A stretch of 64,000 bases of DNA, taken from positions 87,807,139 through 87,871,138 of the forward strand of contig NC_132918.1 of assembly GCF_047675955.1 (NCBI RefSeq), given 5' to 3'. Position numbers and translations under genes: made by a program. Source of the stretch: Chlorocebus sabaeus. Its lineage: Eukaryota > Chordata > Mammalia > Primates > Cercopithecidae. Positions 52,482-63,508 of the stretch are shown piece after piece. The stretch's first letter is position 1. Each line of letters starts with the position of its first letter. Under the pieces are notes generated by a model that did not search any database, had not been told where the DNA came from, and saw only the letters and a list, made by a program, of their open reading frames with translations.

Positions 52482-52950
52482 ATATCTAACCTAGCAATCT
52501 TATGCCGGTATTCTTCAGGGTCTATTAACTACACAGCTCCTCAAACGCTCTTTGAACCAGCTTTAGCTTCCTACTGGTTCCCTCATTAATGAGTTAAATA
52601 CATCATTGCTATGTACCTATTGCTATTTGTATTTGTATGAGAGTCATGTTTACAACTTTTTAAAAACTACCTATTGACAAAAAAATAAGAAAAGATCTAG
52701 TTTGTAGCACAGCATGAAGAAAGACATGTACATAAACGTTTATATTTTAGGTTAAAAATGGTAGGGTGGAAGACAGCTATTGACAGCTGCTGAAGTGCAG
52801 GGAATTTTAAAAATGGCTTGTAGCTTAGTTTATAACTAGGTTTTGTATTTATTGTCAGGAATATAAATCCTTGGCCATTCTCTGAAAGAATGCGGAAAAG
52901 GAAACGATCCATTAGAAGGTATCTGGAAACATGACCCGGTAGCTGTAGTT
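52482..52950. other. no recognised feature
   Basis: AT-rich sequence. Nothing recognised. Confidence 0.4.
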
Positions 52951-52954
52951 GTAT

Positions 52955-53075
52955 CTCTGTTAGAGTTTAGTGGGATCAGCAGAGCAAAAGAGCAGAGTTC
53001 CAGTCCCAGGAGTGCCTTTGTAATACTAGGAGAGTCACCTCTCTCTGAATGCTGGTTTCCAGCTCCAAAGATATA
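52955..53075 (+). mobile_element. MIR element
   Basis: AGTTTAGTGGGATCAGCAGAGCAAAAGAGCAGAGTTCCAGTCCCAGGAGTGCCTTTGTAATACTAGGAGAGTCACCTCTCTCTGAATG parallels MIR (AGTGGTTAAGAGC...GGGTTCGAATCCCGGCTCTGCC...AAGTTACTTAACCTCTCTGAGC). Confidence 0.52.
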
Positions 53076-53739
53076 TAACTATTAAATAGTTCCCTGATTT
53101 GAGGCTTAAATCACCTTGATTCTGGCTTCCTTGATTCCCCTTTAGAGATATCTCACTGCCAGAAACAGGGGAGTCTTTTATTCCATTTAAATAAGTCATA
53201 TTAATAGTGGTGTTGCTGCCTGAAGGCAACAATCAAATCTGGATGAAATCTCACAACGCTCTCAAGCTTGATCCGTTTCTGTGGTTGACTCTCGGCATCT
53301 GAGACTCCTTGTCACAGCAAAGTAGGTGAACGTTGAGTCAAAACCATTTAGATTCACACACATGAAAAGCCATGTCCAAAGCCCTTGGCAGGGGCATGTA
53401 TCAGATGAGACATTCCCCTGCCTTTCAAAGTTAGGGTCCAGTATTCATGTGGGGACGGAGAACTGCATTTTCCTGCATTTCCTTCATTGCTATTGTTTAC
53501 ATTCTAAACCTATCATTCCTTAACTTCTCCACCATTCAAACACTGTAAATCATTCCTTAATTTTGTACTAATCCTCTCTCCTTTTTAACAATATGGCAAC
53601 TGAAATTGAAGTGAACTTCAACAGTGTTGGAGACGCAGGTAGGTGGAGGTGCATGTCTTGTTCCATCCTGATCAAAGTCGAACAGAAAATCTGAGGCTGA
53701 ATGGAGCCTCTTTTTCTCTCGGCACATGCACCCATGTGT
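53076..53739. other. no recognised feature
   Basis: Short open frames only; no repeat recognised. Confidence 0.4.
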
Positions 53740-53850
53740 ACATTTCTCCCCTTTCCAGGCCTGCCTTCCCCATAACACCCACCACAGCACCCTACACATA
53801 AGAGGAGCCCAATAGATATCTGAATACGTGGACAAATCTGTGAATCACTC
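53740..53850 (+). mobile_element. LINE-2 3' end
   Basis: CACCACAGCACCCTACACATAAGAGGAGCCCAATAGATATCTGAATACGTGG corresponds to the L2 tail (CAGTGCCTGGCACATAGTAGGCGCTCAATAAATGTTTGTTGAATG). Confidence 0.52.
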
Positions 53851-53869
53851 AGATAGAAAAGGACAGAGC

Positions 53870-53980
53870 GTCATTCCTGTTCTACAGAGGTAAAATCTGA
53901 TACAAAAAGATTTAGTGTCATGCAAGAGCCAGGAAGCAATTCTTCTGCTACATCTGGCACGATTCAGACCCTTAAAAGAT
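53870..53980 (-). mobile_element. MIR fragment, antisense
   Basis: TTCCTGTTCTACAGAGGTAAAATCTGATACAAAAAGATTTAGTGTCATGCAAGAGCCAGGAAGCAATTC...GATTCAGACCC parallels the antisense MIR core (CCATTTTACAGATGAGGAAACTGAGG...GTAAGTGGC...GATTCGAACCC). Confidence 0.52.
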
Positions 53981-54933
53981 AATTATATATGTTTCTGGAA
54001 GATTAGAGATATTTGAGAGTTGAGGTAAGAGCAATAAATATGACTAAGAGGACAAAAATTGGTTCTGTGAGGGAAATAAAATCATAATAGCAAGGGTTAG
54101 ACTAAAGACAGACTTCAAGCTGTCTTCAGATACCGGATGTGACTACATCGTAAGCCCAATTTAATTACTAACAATAAAACATCCACAACGAAGAGATCTT
54201 GATACAGACAACCTGCATAAATTGCACATTATTTAAACTCTTGGCAAGATAAATTCTATCATTTTTGTCAATGTGGCTTAATTAACAATATTTCTGCTCT
54301 CCACTCCCACGACACGTACTCTGATTTAAAATCCCAAATCTTCTCCATTGCCAGAAAGAACATCTACAGTGATGGGTTTCAGTTCTCTACTCATGAATAA
54401 ATATCAAATTTGTGACCTTTATCACACCCTTTAGGCAAGGATTATTATAATAAGAACACTGATCAGTTGCCTCCACACGCACAGCAGGAAAACCCTGAAG
54501 TGAGGAAGGCCAGCCTACAGGGAAAGGCAATTAAACACACAACAGCTCTCTAAGAAGCCCCAAGAATCTCCTTCTCAATCATCTTTAAAACCAACATTCG
54601 CCTCAGATGGCTCTGAAGTAGTGCTGCCTAGAGACGGGACAGGCACAAATGACAGGGCGATGTGCAGGCTCTCTGAGTACAAGATGCTTTCAGGGCCACA
54701 AGGCCACAGCAAGCTGGGACTCGGCCACCTCAAATCCTCCTTGGAAGCAGCACAACTATACATTCCAATAAAAACAAAAACGACCATGGCTCACCATCAT
54801 TAACTCTTTGGAACTTCACGTGAGTCTCAAGTGATGAACAGAAGGCTTGTTCAAATTTTGGACAACCCCACACACGTCACAAACGGCTCTTTTTAATTAT
54901 TTTCATTACATCTTTAAACCCCACTAGTTCAAT
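53981..54933. other. no recognised feature
   Basis: About 950 bp of AT-rich sequence without recognisable features. Confidence 0.4.
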
Positions 54934-54951
54934 TATTTTTATAATTTTTTT

Positions 54952-55235
54952 CTTTGGAGACGAAGTCTCACTCTGTCACCCAGGCTGGAGTGCAGTGGCA
55001 CAATCTCGGCTCATTGCAACCTCCGCCTCCCAGGTTCAAGCAATTCTCTGCCTCAGCCTCCCGAGTAGCTGGGATTACAGGCGCCCACCTCCACACCCAA
55101 CTAATTTTTGTATTTTCAGTAGAGACAGGGTTTCACCATCTTGGCCAGGCTGGTCTTGAACTCCTGACCTCGTGATCCACCCACCTTGGCCTCCCAAAGT
55201 GCTGGGATTACAGGTGTGAGCCCCTGCACCTGGCC
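54952..55235 (-). mobile_element. Alu (AluS-like), antisense
   Basis: GGAGACGAAGTCTCACTCTGTCACCC, GCAGTGGCACAATCTCGGCTC, TTTTTGTATTTTCAGTAGAGACAGGG and a GAGCCCCTGCACCTGGCC end. TATTTTTATAATTTTTTT at 54934-54951 and 55236-55253 is its duplication. Confidence 0.95.
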
Positions 55236-55379
55236 TATTTTTATAATTTTTTTACAAAGTCTCCATTGTTTTGTGATGAGGTGGGAGTATAAATAAAAAT
55301 CATACTTGCTAACATTCTTGAGTACTTGAGTTCACAAAATATTTTCACATACACTGACCAGTTTTCTTAAGGTATTTCT

Positions 55380-55765
55380 TTTGTAGTATTTCCAAACACA
55401 TAACAGAACTAATACCATGAGTACTCATTCATCCATCAGCCACCTTTAGCAAATCTTGACACTTTGCTACACTTCCTTCAAGCTTTTGAATAATAATAAC
55501 AAAAGCTACAGATACAGTTATTCCATTCCACTCTCCTGTCATTTAGAGAGATGACTACCATCCTGAAATATGAGTGTATCACTCTAAAGTACATTTCATA
55601 CTTTTACCACACGTGTGCATTCATAAGCAATTTATAATATTAACATTCAATAAATGGTGTCATGTACTAGTCATTCTACAACTTGCTTTTCTAAACCTTA
55701 CGTTTTTGAATTTTACCTTTGTTGGAAATATAACTCTAGTTCATTAATTCCAATTTAATTCAATT
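55380..55765. mobile_element. possible old LINE-1-like fragment
   Basis: CACCTTTAGCAAATCTTGACACTTTGC, GAGATGACTACCATCCTGAAATATGAGTGTATC, TACTTTTACCACACGTG and CAATAAATGGTGTCATGTACTAG...ACTTGCTTTTC recall a dispersed L1M-associated segment (CACCACCATCCTGAATTTTG...TTTTACCACATATG...ATAAATGGAATCATAC...GACTTGCTTTT). Family uncertain. Confidence 0.42.
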
Positions 55766-56123
55766 TTCACAGTAACTTTTTACCTAAAATAATGAAAGAG
55801 TAAATATCTTGCCTGATTCTAAGAAGCAATGACTAATTCAGATTTCGTTCTCATCCATAAGTCCATGTTCTTCTACTGTAAAACTCTGTTCTCAAGAAGA
55901 CTGGAAATTACTAAGTCTTCATTTAAAATCCCATCAAGCTGTAAGTTAAGGAAAGGGAAAAAAAAATCTCCACTTTCGCCACCGTCCCTAGATTCTTCAC
56001 TATACAAACAGGGCTACCAATTCATTTCGAGAAGATGCTGAACTAAATTCTTTGGTTTCTTTATCCGCTCTGGGAAATGTGAACACTAACCAGACATCTG
56101 ACGATATCAACGAACTTTACTTT
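55766..56123. other. no recognised feature
   Basis: A 70-codon open frame (55829-56041) has no domain. No repeat recognised. Confidence 0.4.
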
Positions 56124-56268
56124 TTAAGAGACAAGGTCTCGTTCTGTTGCCCAGGGTGAGGCGCAGTGACGTGATCATAGCTCACCGCAGCCTCAAACTG
56201 CTGGGTTCAAGCAGCCCTTATATGTCAGCCTCTAGGACCACAGGGACACACCACCACACCCAACTATT
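56124..56268 (-). mobile_element. AluJ monomer fragment, antisense
   Basis: AAGAGACAAGGTCTCGTTCTGTTGCCC, GCGCAGTGACGTGATCATAGCTCACCGCAGCCTCAAACTGCTGGG and CACAGGGACACACCACCACACCCAACTA are an old Alu arm (GATCATAGCTCACTGCAGCCTC is a J-type reading). The other arm is absent. Confidence 0.85.
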
Positions 56269-56366
56269 GTTAACTTTTCTTAAGAGTGATAATGGTGTGT
56301 TCAAAAGGAAAAAGAGGTTGCTTAATATTTATAGAGCTTCAATTTTACAAGAGGAAAAGGGTTCTT

Positions 56367-56482
56367 GAGATTGATTGCACAAAAATGTGAATGTACTTAA
56401 CACTACTAAACTGTACACTTAGAAACTGTTAAGATCGTAATTTTATGCTATGTGTATTTTACCACAATATTCAAAAAAGGAA
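56367..56482 (+). mobile_element. Old LINE-1 (L1M) 3' end, first copy
   Basis: GATTGCACAAAAATGTGAATGTACTTAACACTACTAAACTGTACACTTAGAAACTGTTAAGATCGTAATTTTATGCTATGTGTATTTTACCACAAT is the terminal L1M pattern, followed by an A-rich tail. Confidence 0.75.
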
Positions 56483-56519
56483 AGAGATATATTTAGGGAT
56501 AAATTATATGTCTAGGTTT

Positions 56520-56664
56520 GATCTAAAATAATCCATGGTGGGGTAGAGGTTACAGAAAAAACAAAACTAACTATTAAAGCTCAGTGATAGGTATATGGGG
56601 GTTCATTATACTAGCCTCTACTTTTATATGTTTGAAGTTCCAAAATAAAGTTTTAAAAATGGCT
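56520..56664 (+). mobile_element. Old LINE-1 (L1M) 3' end, second copy
   Basis: ATTAAAGCTCAGTGATAGGTATATGGGGGTTCATTATACTAGCCTCTACTTTTATATGTTTGAAGTTCCAAAATAAAG matches a different L1M terminus (ATTGAAGCTGGGTGATGGGTACATGGGGGTTCATTATACTATTCTCTCTACTTTTG). Same orientation as the copy just upstream. Confidence 0.75.
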
Positions 56665-56809
56665 TAGCCCAACCAAAAACTTTTTTTCACTTTACTAACA
56701 GGTTGCTTTGCTCTTATGTTAGGAAAAAAAAAAAAAAAAAAAAGCATCCTATTTTTTGAATGCTAGCAGCCCGAAGACCTGCTTTACCTTTTGCAGTTCT
56801 AGAAGGGAC

Positions 56810-56965
56810 ATGCTTCTCAAACTTGAATGTGCATTTGAGTCACCTTGGGATCCAGTGGAAATGCAGTTTCTCTTCAGTGAGGCTTGGGTGGGGCCTGAAA
56901 CGCTACATTTCAAACAAGCTTCCAGGTGCTGGTGCTGCCTCACAGGTCCCACATTGAGGAACAAG
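56810..56965 (-). mobile_element. MER5A (hAT-Charlie), antisense
   Basis: TTCTCAAACTTGAATGTGCATTTGAGTCACCTTGGG...AAATGCAG, GTGAGGCTTGGGTGGGGCCTGAAACGC, TTCAAACAAGCTTCCAGGTGCTGGTGCTGCC and GTCCCACATTGAGGAAC is the reverse complement of the MER5A layout. Confidence 0.72.
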
Positions 56966-59322
56966 GCAACAGGGCACTCAAAGGCTGCAAGTATTTGCAA
57001 GGGGATAATCTAGCAAGGCTTTATTTAAATTGCATATATGGGGACTAGAAGAGCACCAACACTGCTCCTCCGTTCCGGGAAACAGCCTCCTGACTCCTTT
57101 GCACCCCAGCACCAGGCATCACTATTCACTTAGTGAGAACCTCTAAAATAGACAGCATCATACAAAAACATCCTAGCAATCAGCTTTATTCCTTCAGGAC
57201 CAGCCTTACACACCTAAACTCCTTAAATAGCCATGAAAATCTAATGCCCTGAAAGATTCTGCTCCTCAATCTATTAAGTAATGACTAAGAAACACATCCA
57301 GAGACCAAAGTGCAGAGGCCCAGGCAAGAGCTGGGAATCATTAACAAACTATAGGAAGGTTAAACGCAGAATATCTTAGAAGCTCTAGTAAATTCCACTA
57401 AATGAAGAAATAACATTCACTGAAGCATGCATGCTCCTAAGCAACCATCAACATCTCTGAAGAATCAAAAGAATTTCTACCCATAGAAAATCTTATCCAC
57501 AAAATGCAGTTATTCCCTCTAATGTGTTATGGTTGTCAGGCTGACTCAACCAAAGTCTTCTGTCCTCACAGAAATGCTCTATTATCTGCTAGACTATGAA
57601 TGCCCGGAGGACAGGGATTATCACTGACGATTCTTAAGCTCTTACCATAGGATCACACAGCTCCCATTTATTGTGCTTTCGAGGTGAGCACGAAGTAGTT
57701 TATATGACTTATTTCACCTAAAATACTCTGTCACTATTTTATTTGTTGGGTCTTTACTCACTAAATCCCTCCCCTCTTCGCAAGTACTTTTCCTAAAATG
57801 TTAATTCTTAGCTTCTTTCAGCAGAATGATGTAAAGGAGCAGGTGCTACGCTCTTTGCCCTGTGAACTCCAGACCCATCTCTACCAGCTCAAACCATGCC
57901 TCTTATGGTTCACACAGGGAGCCAGCCACTGGGAGGAGCATGGAAGGAGCCCACCCAAGTCCCTGCCTTCAGCAAGCACGCAATCCAGTGGAAAGGCCGC
58001 CAGGCAGAAGGATTAAAATCGATGTATGATTTATTCAACAGATACACACACACACATATACAGGTAGTTCAGGCAGGCAGAGGAAACCCTTCTGACAAAA
58101 GGGTTAAGGAGTTCTCTTATTACAATGGTTTTGGGGCTGGACCTTCAAAGAGTACTTATAACACATAAACAAGGGGGAAAATGAACTCAGACACTGAAGC
58201 ACGTAAGAACAGACTAGAGAGGAGCTTGGAATGCCTGGAATGCATAGACTCAGACAGCAGGAGCTCCTGGCAGAAAAGAATTCAATGGGCTGGCTATTAA
58301 AAGAAGCCGTTTTGTTCTGAAGCTCTAACTTTGCAATTAATACTTAATTTTTACTTGAGAGTGTTATTCTTTTTAAAAAGTCTTATTGCACCTAGTTCCA
58401 GCAGCATTTCCTTGAGGCTGCAGCCTGTAGGGAAATTACAAGATACTTGCCCAGGCCAGGTCCTACCTCTGCTGGCCCTAGAGTTTATCACAGGAAGATT
58501 TTTTTTTAATGTACAAATACAGTTTCCAGAGGCTTGTTCCAGGGTGACTCTCAAGCCCAAGCCAAAATACCTAACAAAGAAGACAAATCCATGTATGCAG
58601 AGTATAAAGATGTGAAAAGTGTTTTGTGAATTATTTGTACAGCCTGCAACATAACAATAAAACATTGCAACTCTTATCACTGCTGGGATTAAACTCAGTC
58701 CAACGACCTCCAATATAAAAGAATTAAGGTCCTGAACACCCACATCCAGAGTCAACACTTAGTTTGACAATATAAAATAACAAAAGTGTTGCTTAGTCAG
58801 CTAGGAAAAAAAAAAAAAATTCAAGGACAGACATCACAAATGACTTCACTGTGAAGGACATATTTCAAGAAATAAGAAATGTCTAATGCCATTTCTGAAA
58901 CTACAACTATTCAGAAAAAAAAAAAAAAATTCTTTTTACTTTTATTTATTCCCAGAATAACAGAAACAAGAACCAAGGGCAACCTTTTCTTGACATCCTT
59001 CTGGTGTTTCTGGAAAAAATCTCTTCACGGAATCAACAGTGCAGCATGTCCCTGCTTCCCTCACAGAACAGGTATGTAGGATCATTTTCAGTATATAAAA
59101 CGAGTTAACGGTAATGCGCAAACAGAAATTCTCATCATTATGTAGATGATCTATCTGCACCGATCACAGATGCCAGGGGAAAGTCCCAACATAAATAAAA
59201 AGACTAAGAAGGTTTTTTCCTGGTATTTTCAATGCGATATACTTAGGGAAATCATAATTTGAGCAAGTCTTGGAAACTCAAGACACCAAATAAACAAAGA
59301 GCTTATACTTGTCCTTTAAAGA
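56966..59322. other. no gene; weak L2 hints
   Basis: 2.3 kb largely unassigned. L2-like hints occur at 57590-57640 (CCGGAGGACAGGGATTATCAC) and, antisense, at 57955-58010. Runs of A occur at 58805-58819 and 58915-58929. Open frames at 58331-58615 (+) and 58351-58758 (-, 135 codons) overlap each other and have no domain. Confidence 0.35.
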
Positions 59323-59620
59323 GGCCGGGCGTGGTGGCTCACGCCTGTAATCCCAGCACTTTGGGAGGCAGAGACAGGCGGATCACGAGGTCAGGAGATC
59401 GAGACTATCCTGGCTAACACGGTGAAACCCAGTCTCTACTAAAAAATACAAAAAACTAGCCGGGCGAGGTGGCGGGCGCCTGTAGTCCCAGCTACTCGGG
59501 AGGCTGAGGCAGGAGAATGGCGTAAACCCGGGAGGCGGAGCTTGCAGTGAGCTGAGATCCAGCCACTGCACTCCAGCCTGGGCAACAGAGCGAGACTCTG
59601 TCTCAAAAAAAAAAAAAAGA
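59323..59620 (+). mobile_element. AluY of Old World monkey type, sense
   Basis: GGCCGGGCGTGGTGGCTCACGCC start, GATCACGAGGTCAGGAGATCGAGAC, then ACTAGCCGGGCGAGGTGGCGGGCGCC and GCTGAGATCCAGCCACTGC. GATCCAGCC is the other CpG-decay product of GATCCGGCC. Little divergence from an AluY consensus elsewhere and a clean A14 tail indicate a recent insertion. Confidence 0.95.
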
Positions 59621-60814
59621 AAGCCTGGGTTTCAGAAGGGGGCAGGCTTAGCTTGTAATGTCTGATGGGGCATCCTGACAAAAGGGAAACCTGAACTTCA
59701 TACGTGAAAATTTTCTAGGTACAGAAAAAGTCCGCTGCAATCTGATCTCTAAGCAATGATTATAGGAAGGAAAAAAAGAAAATCCTACCTCTAAAGTTAA
59801 CAGTTGGCATACCCTGCCACTCCTGACTGCGCAGGTACAAACTCGTAAATTCTGAAAGCCATGAAGCCAGGTCATTGTGCTATCTGGTAAAAGCCTTTGA
59901 AACAAGCGAATGTCAGCAAAAATGATACATGCTGTGAGGATATGGCATTACGTCATCATGATCCTCCTTACGTCCTCCATGGCAGGCAGTTATTGACATA
60001 GGATGTATGTGCTTCTCAGGAGTCCCTAAATACTAGGTCCACGCAGAGAAATGGGGAGAGGAAGAAAGAATGATGATTTTAAACATTACTCATAAAAACT
60101 CAGTTTATCCTGAGTGGGGGAAAAATGATGGCAACGTCTCCTATCCAAGTCTAACGTTGTATTTTTAGAGGTCATTTACATTATTTCTTAGCAGCTTATC
60201 TCAAAGAAAAGGAATACCATTCAGGGGAAGACTTATTTAAACTACAAAACACCTTCTTCTGACTTGTACAAAGTTCTTACAGAGTTTTCTGGTCAAATTA
60301 ATTGGGTGAGTCATTGTATCTCAAACAGGTAGGTGTATTACGCAATTTTTCATGAGAAACCATAAATCCATATTTATATATGGTCACCTGAAGTTTTACA
60401 CATTGCCAACTAATTCAACCATGCATTTGTAATACATTGAGGGTCAAAACATGACAAGGCTGCAAGCTAAATTCAGACTGCAGGCAGCCGATTCATAATA
60501 TCTGGATTAGAATAATTAATGTAATAGAATGAGAGCAGGAAAAGCATCATCAGAGGCACTGACATTTGCTGTTTCCAAGCTGGTAAAAGAAAGGCAAAAG
60601 AGAGGTATTTGCAAATCCACTGCAAGAGAAGAGAGATGATAGGAGTCCTCCATCTGCATAACACTTTCAAGGGCTGCCCTTGCAGGCTTGGTGTGACACC
60701 AAATGAGGTTCTAGAGGACACTGTTTAACATGATGCCTGCCACCTAGCAAACAGCCAATACACATTAATGCTTTTATTACTGTGATTAAGATAGGAAAAG
60801 CTTAAATGGGTCTT
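59621..60814. other. no recognised feature
   Basis: 1.2 kb without a recognisable repeat, exon or RNA gene. Confidence 0.4.
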
Positions 60815-60935
60815 CCACACGAGCTGCACGACCTTTGGTAAACTACTTAACATTTCTACCTCAGTTTTCTCATCTGTAAAATGCGTCGGCAAAGACCAAG
60901 CTTCAATAAATGTCAGCTGTAATTACTGGTACAGA
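60815..60935 (+). mobile_element. MIR 3' half
   Basis: GAGCTGCACGACCTTTGGTAAACTACTTAACATTTCTACCTCAGTTTTCTCATCTGTAAAATGCG...AATAAATGTCAGCTGTAATTAC matches the MIR 3' half closely. Confidence 0.7.
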
Positions 60936-61394
60936 GGTGATGGGAATCCCTTCCCAAAAATGTGATCCATGAGAAAAGAAAAGCTCTAAAACCTGTGAAC
61001 ACAAAGCAAAGTTTTAACAAATTATCTATCAAATGGGTGATTTGATTTGAGGCCTATTATGTAACCTACCTGCACTTTTACTGCTTGGTTTGTAGAAGGG
61101 AGAAAAACAAACTCATTTACTTCATAGAGTAAAATCATCTTGTACATTCTCTTGTGTCAAACAATTATAACAATTATTAGCCCAGATATTAAATATTAAC
61201 ATTTCTATTCCATGACACACACACCCAAGAAGACCACTCAGAAATTCATGTGGCATTAGCAGCTCCTTTGACCCACACTTTAGGAATTGTGCTACATTAT
61301 AACCCCCACCGCCCATGTTGCAGGGTCCATCTTCAGCTCCCAAGGTGCCTTCACACCCAGCAGGCTCACTGGTCCCCACATCTAGCCACTGGGA
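60936..61394. other. no recognised feature
   Basis: Unassigned. An 85-codon minus-strand frame (61122-61379) lacks a domain. Confidence 0.4.
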
Positions 61395-61510
61395 GTTCAG
61401 ACAATTTTGTCCCCATTTTACAGATGAGGATTTAGATACTGGGTCCTTGAATTAATAAGCCAAAGCTCATCCCAGGTTAAGACCTTGCCTGCCTCTAGTA
61501 GAAAGGCTCA
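61395..61510 (-). mobile_element. MIR fragment, antisense
   Basis: TTTTGTCCCCATTTTACAGATGAGGATTTAGATACTGGG...AATTAATAAGCCAAAGCTCATCCCAGG parallels the antisense MIR core (CCCCATTTTACAGATGAGGAAACTGAGGC...GCAGAGCTGGGATTC). Confidence 0.6.
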
Positions 61511-61533
61511 GTCTGCTAAACTGTAGTCATTGC

Positions 61534-61830
61534 TTTTTTTTTTTTTTTTTTTTTTTGAGATGGAATTTCACTGATGATGCCCAGGCTGGCGCGATCTCGG
61601 CTCACTGAAACCTCCACCTCCCAGGTTCAAGGGATTCTCCTGCCTCAGTCTCCCGAGTAGCTGGGATTACAGGCACCTGCCACCACACCCGACTACTTTT
61701 TGTACTTTTTAGTAGTGATGGGGTTTCACCATGTTGGCCAGGTTGCTCTGGAACTCCTGACCTCAGGTGATCTGCCCTCCTCGGCCTCCCAAAGTGCTGG
61801 GATTACAGACATGAGCCACTGCACTCAGCC
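61534..61830 (-). mobile_element. Alu (AluS-like), antisense
   Basis: T22 head, GAGATGGAATTTCACTGATGATGCCC, GGCGCGATCTCGGCTC (with a small deletion before it), TTTTTGTACTTTTTAGTAGTGATGGGG and a GAGCCACTGCACTCAGCC end. TAGTCATTGCTT before and TAGCCACTGCTT after are its imperfect duplication. Confidence 0.95.
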
Positions 61831-62529
61831 ATAGCCACTGCTTATTAATACAGCTGGTACAAGCAGACTCAGGGCTAATATTATAGCAACTGGAAAGTAG
61901 AACGTAGCTCTATAATTACCCTAATGTTTCTAACAGAATTACACAAAGGGCATAGAATTATGTACAAAGGGGGGAAAATTGTATTAGACACCTCTGAACC
62001 TTTGAAATTGTATTACTTAGAACCTTGGCAAATGAGCAGTAAGTATTTAAAGAAGATTAAGATGAATTTCCCTTTTGGTGTCCTACTTAATTTGCACGAC
62101 AATATTTGGCTTCCACAGTCAATGTAAACTGCTCAGGGCCTTTTTGGTACCTTCCAAGGCACAGTTACCTTCAGCCCAGCCAGCTGCCCAGAGCTTTCGC
62201 ACCACCAGAAGCAGCAGGGGCCAAGTTACCAACCTCCCAATGCAGGTCAAAGCGTCCCTGGAGTTTAATGAGTCAGCCTTCTGAGAGTCACAGGCAGGGC
62301 TGTGGGCTTCCCCGTGTGTCAAGTGACACGACGTCTTCACTTCTTCGAATGAGAACAGAAACTGATCTCCAAAGATCTCCTGGAAATATAAATCACTGCC
62401 CTCAAACCGACCACAACTGCAAATCTCTACATCTAACCCATCATTTCAAAAGTATAGCTACCCGACACAGGTTTTGATATCAATAAGAGACGACTCTACT
62501 TATGCAGCCCTAAAATCACAGACTAGGAA
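61831..62529. other. no recognised feature
   Basis: A 123-codon plus-strand frame (62106-62477) has no recognisable domain and overlaps other frames. No repeat seen. Confidence 0.4.
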
Positions 62530-62645
62530 GGGAAGCCTAATTTCCTCATTTTATAGCTGGGGAAAGTGAGGGCCAGAGAGGGGAGGTGATGAGCTGAAGA
62601 TGACACAGTGAGTGACAGAAGAAGGCTGCCAACACCCCTTGATTG
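62530..62645 (-). mobile_element. MIR element, antisense
   Basis: CCTAATTTCCTCATTTTATAGCTGGGGAAAGTGAGGGCCAGAGAGGGGAGGTGATGAGCTGAAGATGACACAGTGAGTGACAGAAG matches the antisense MIR core (CCATTTTACAGATGAGGAAACTGAGGC.CAGAGAGG...GTCACACAGC.AGTGGCAGAG). Confidence 0.65.
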
Positions 62646-62840
62646 CATGGGAGAACATTGCATTTCCTGAAACATCTGGGAAATATCCTCAACAATTCTC
62701 AGCACTTAGCACTCAGCCTCAGGCGGGCTTCCCTGCCCGTTTCTCACGGTCCAGTCCAGGCATTCCCCCATGTCCAAGCACTTTTCTCCCTTTCAAAACC
62801 AGTGCGTGATCCCCACCCCCCACATCTTTAAAGAGCCACC

Positions 62841-63138
62841 CCTGGCTGGGAGGCGGCTCATGTCTGTAATCTCAGCACTTTGGGAGGCCCACAGTGGGAG
62901 GATCGCTTGAGGTCAGGAGCTTGAAAACAGTCTGGGCAACATAGTGAGACCCTGTCTCTACTACGTATTCAAAAATTAGCTGGGTGTAGTGGTCTGTGCC
63001 TGTAGCCCCAGCTACTCTGGAGGCTGAGGCAAAAGGATTGTTTGAGCCCAGGAGTTAGAGGCTGCAGTGAGCTATGATCGTGCCACTGCACTTCAGCCTA
63101 GGGAACAGAGCAAGACTCTGTCTCGAAAAAAGAAATAA
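62841..63138 (+). mobile_element. AluJ, sense
   Basis: GGCTGGGAGGCGGCTCATG start, AACATAGTGAGACCCTGTCTC, right arm GAGCCCAGGAGTTAGAGGCTGCAGTGAGCTATGATCGTGCC, all AluJ characters. A perfect 14-bp duplication TTTAAAGAGCCACC lies at 62827-62840 and 63139-63152. Confidence 0.95.
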
Positions 63139-63211
63139 TTTAAAGAGCCACCTCATTTTCCCATTCTGTTCCCTGTTCAAGCTCTTCTCTCCCCAGCAAA
63201 TTTTTGTTGTT

Positions 63212-63508
63212 TCTGTTTTGTGTTGTTTTGTTTTTGAGCTCTGTCACCCAGGCTGGAGTGCAGTGGCGCAATCTGGGCTCAAAACGACCTCTGCCTCCTA
63301 GGTTCAAGTGATTCTCCTGCCTCAGTCTCATGAGTAGCTGGGATTATAGGTGCCCACCACCATGCCCCGCTGACTTTTTTGTATTTTTAATAGAGACGAG
63401 GTTTCACCATGTTGGACAGGCTGGTTTCGAACTCCTAACCTCTAGTAATCCACCCACCTTGGCCTCCCAAAGTGCTAGGATTACAGGTGTGAGCCACCAA
63501 GCCTGGCC
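63212..63508 (-). mobile_element. Alu (AluS-like), antisense
   Basis: GTTTTGTTTTT head, a short deletion leaving GAGCTCTGTCACCC, GCAGTGGCGCAATCTGGGCTC, TTTTTTGTATTTTTAATAGAGACGAGG and a GAGCCACCAAGCCTGGCC end. It faces the AluJ at 62841-63138 tail to tail. Confidence 0.95.

Noticed and set aside
51938..52489. The longest open frame in the window (183 codons, plus strand)
   Set aside because: It lies entirely in an antisense Alu whose left arm is tandemly repeated; the frame stays open because each repeat is read in the same frame. No promoter or coding signal.
56724..56743. 20-base A-run as the end of a retrocopy
   Set aside because: The preceding sequence is an L1M 3' end, and no gene-derived sequence or target duplication was seen.
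58351..58758. A 135-codon minus-strand open frame
   Set aside because: It overlaps a 94-codon frame on the other strand, has no recognisable domain, and sits in AT-rich DNA with no exon-like features. Too weak to call a gene.
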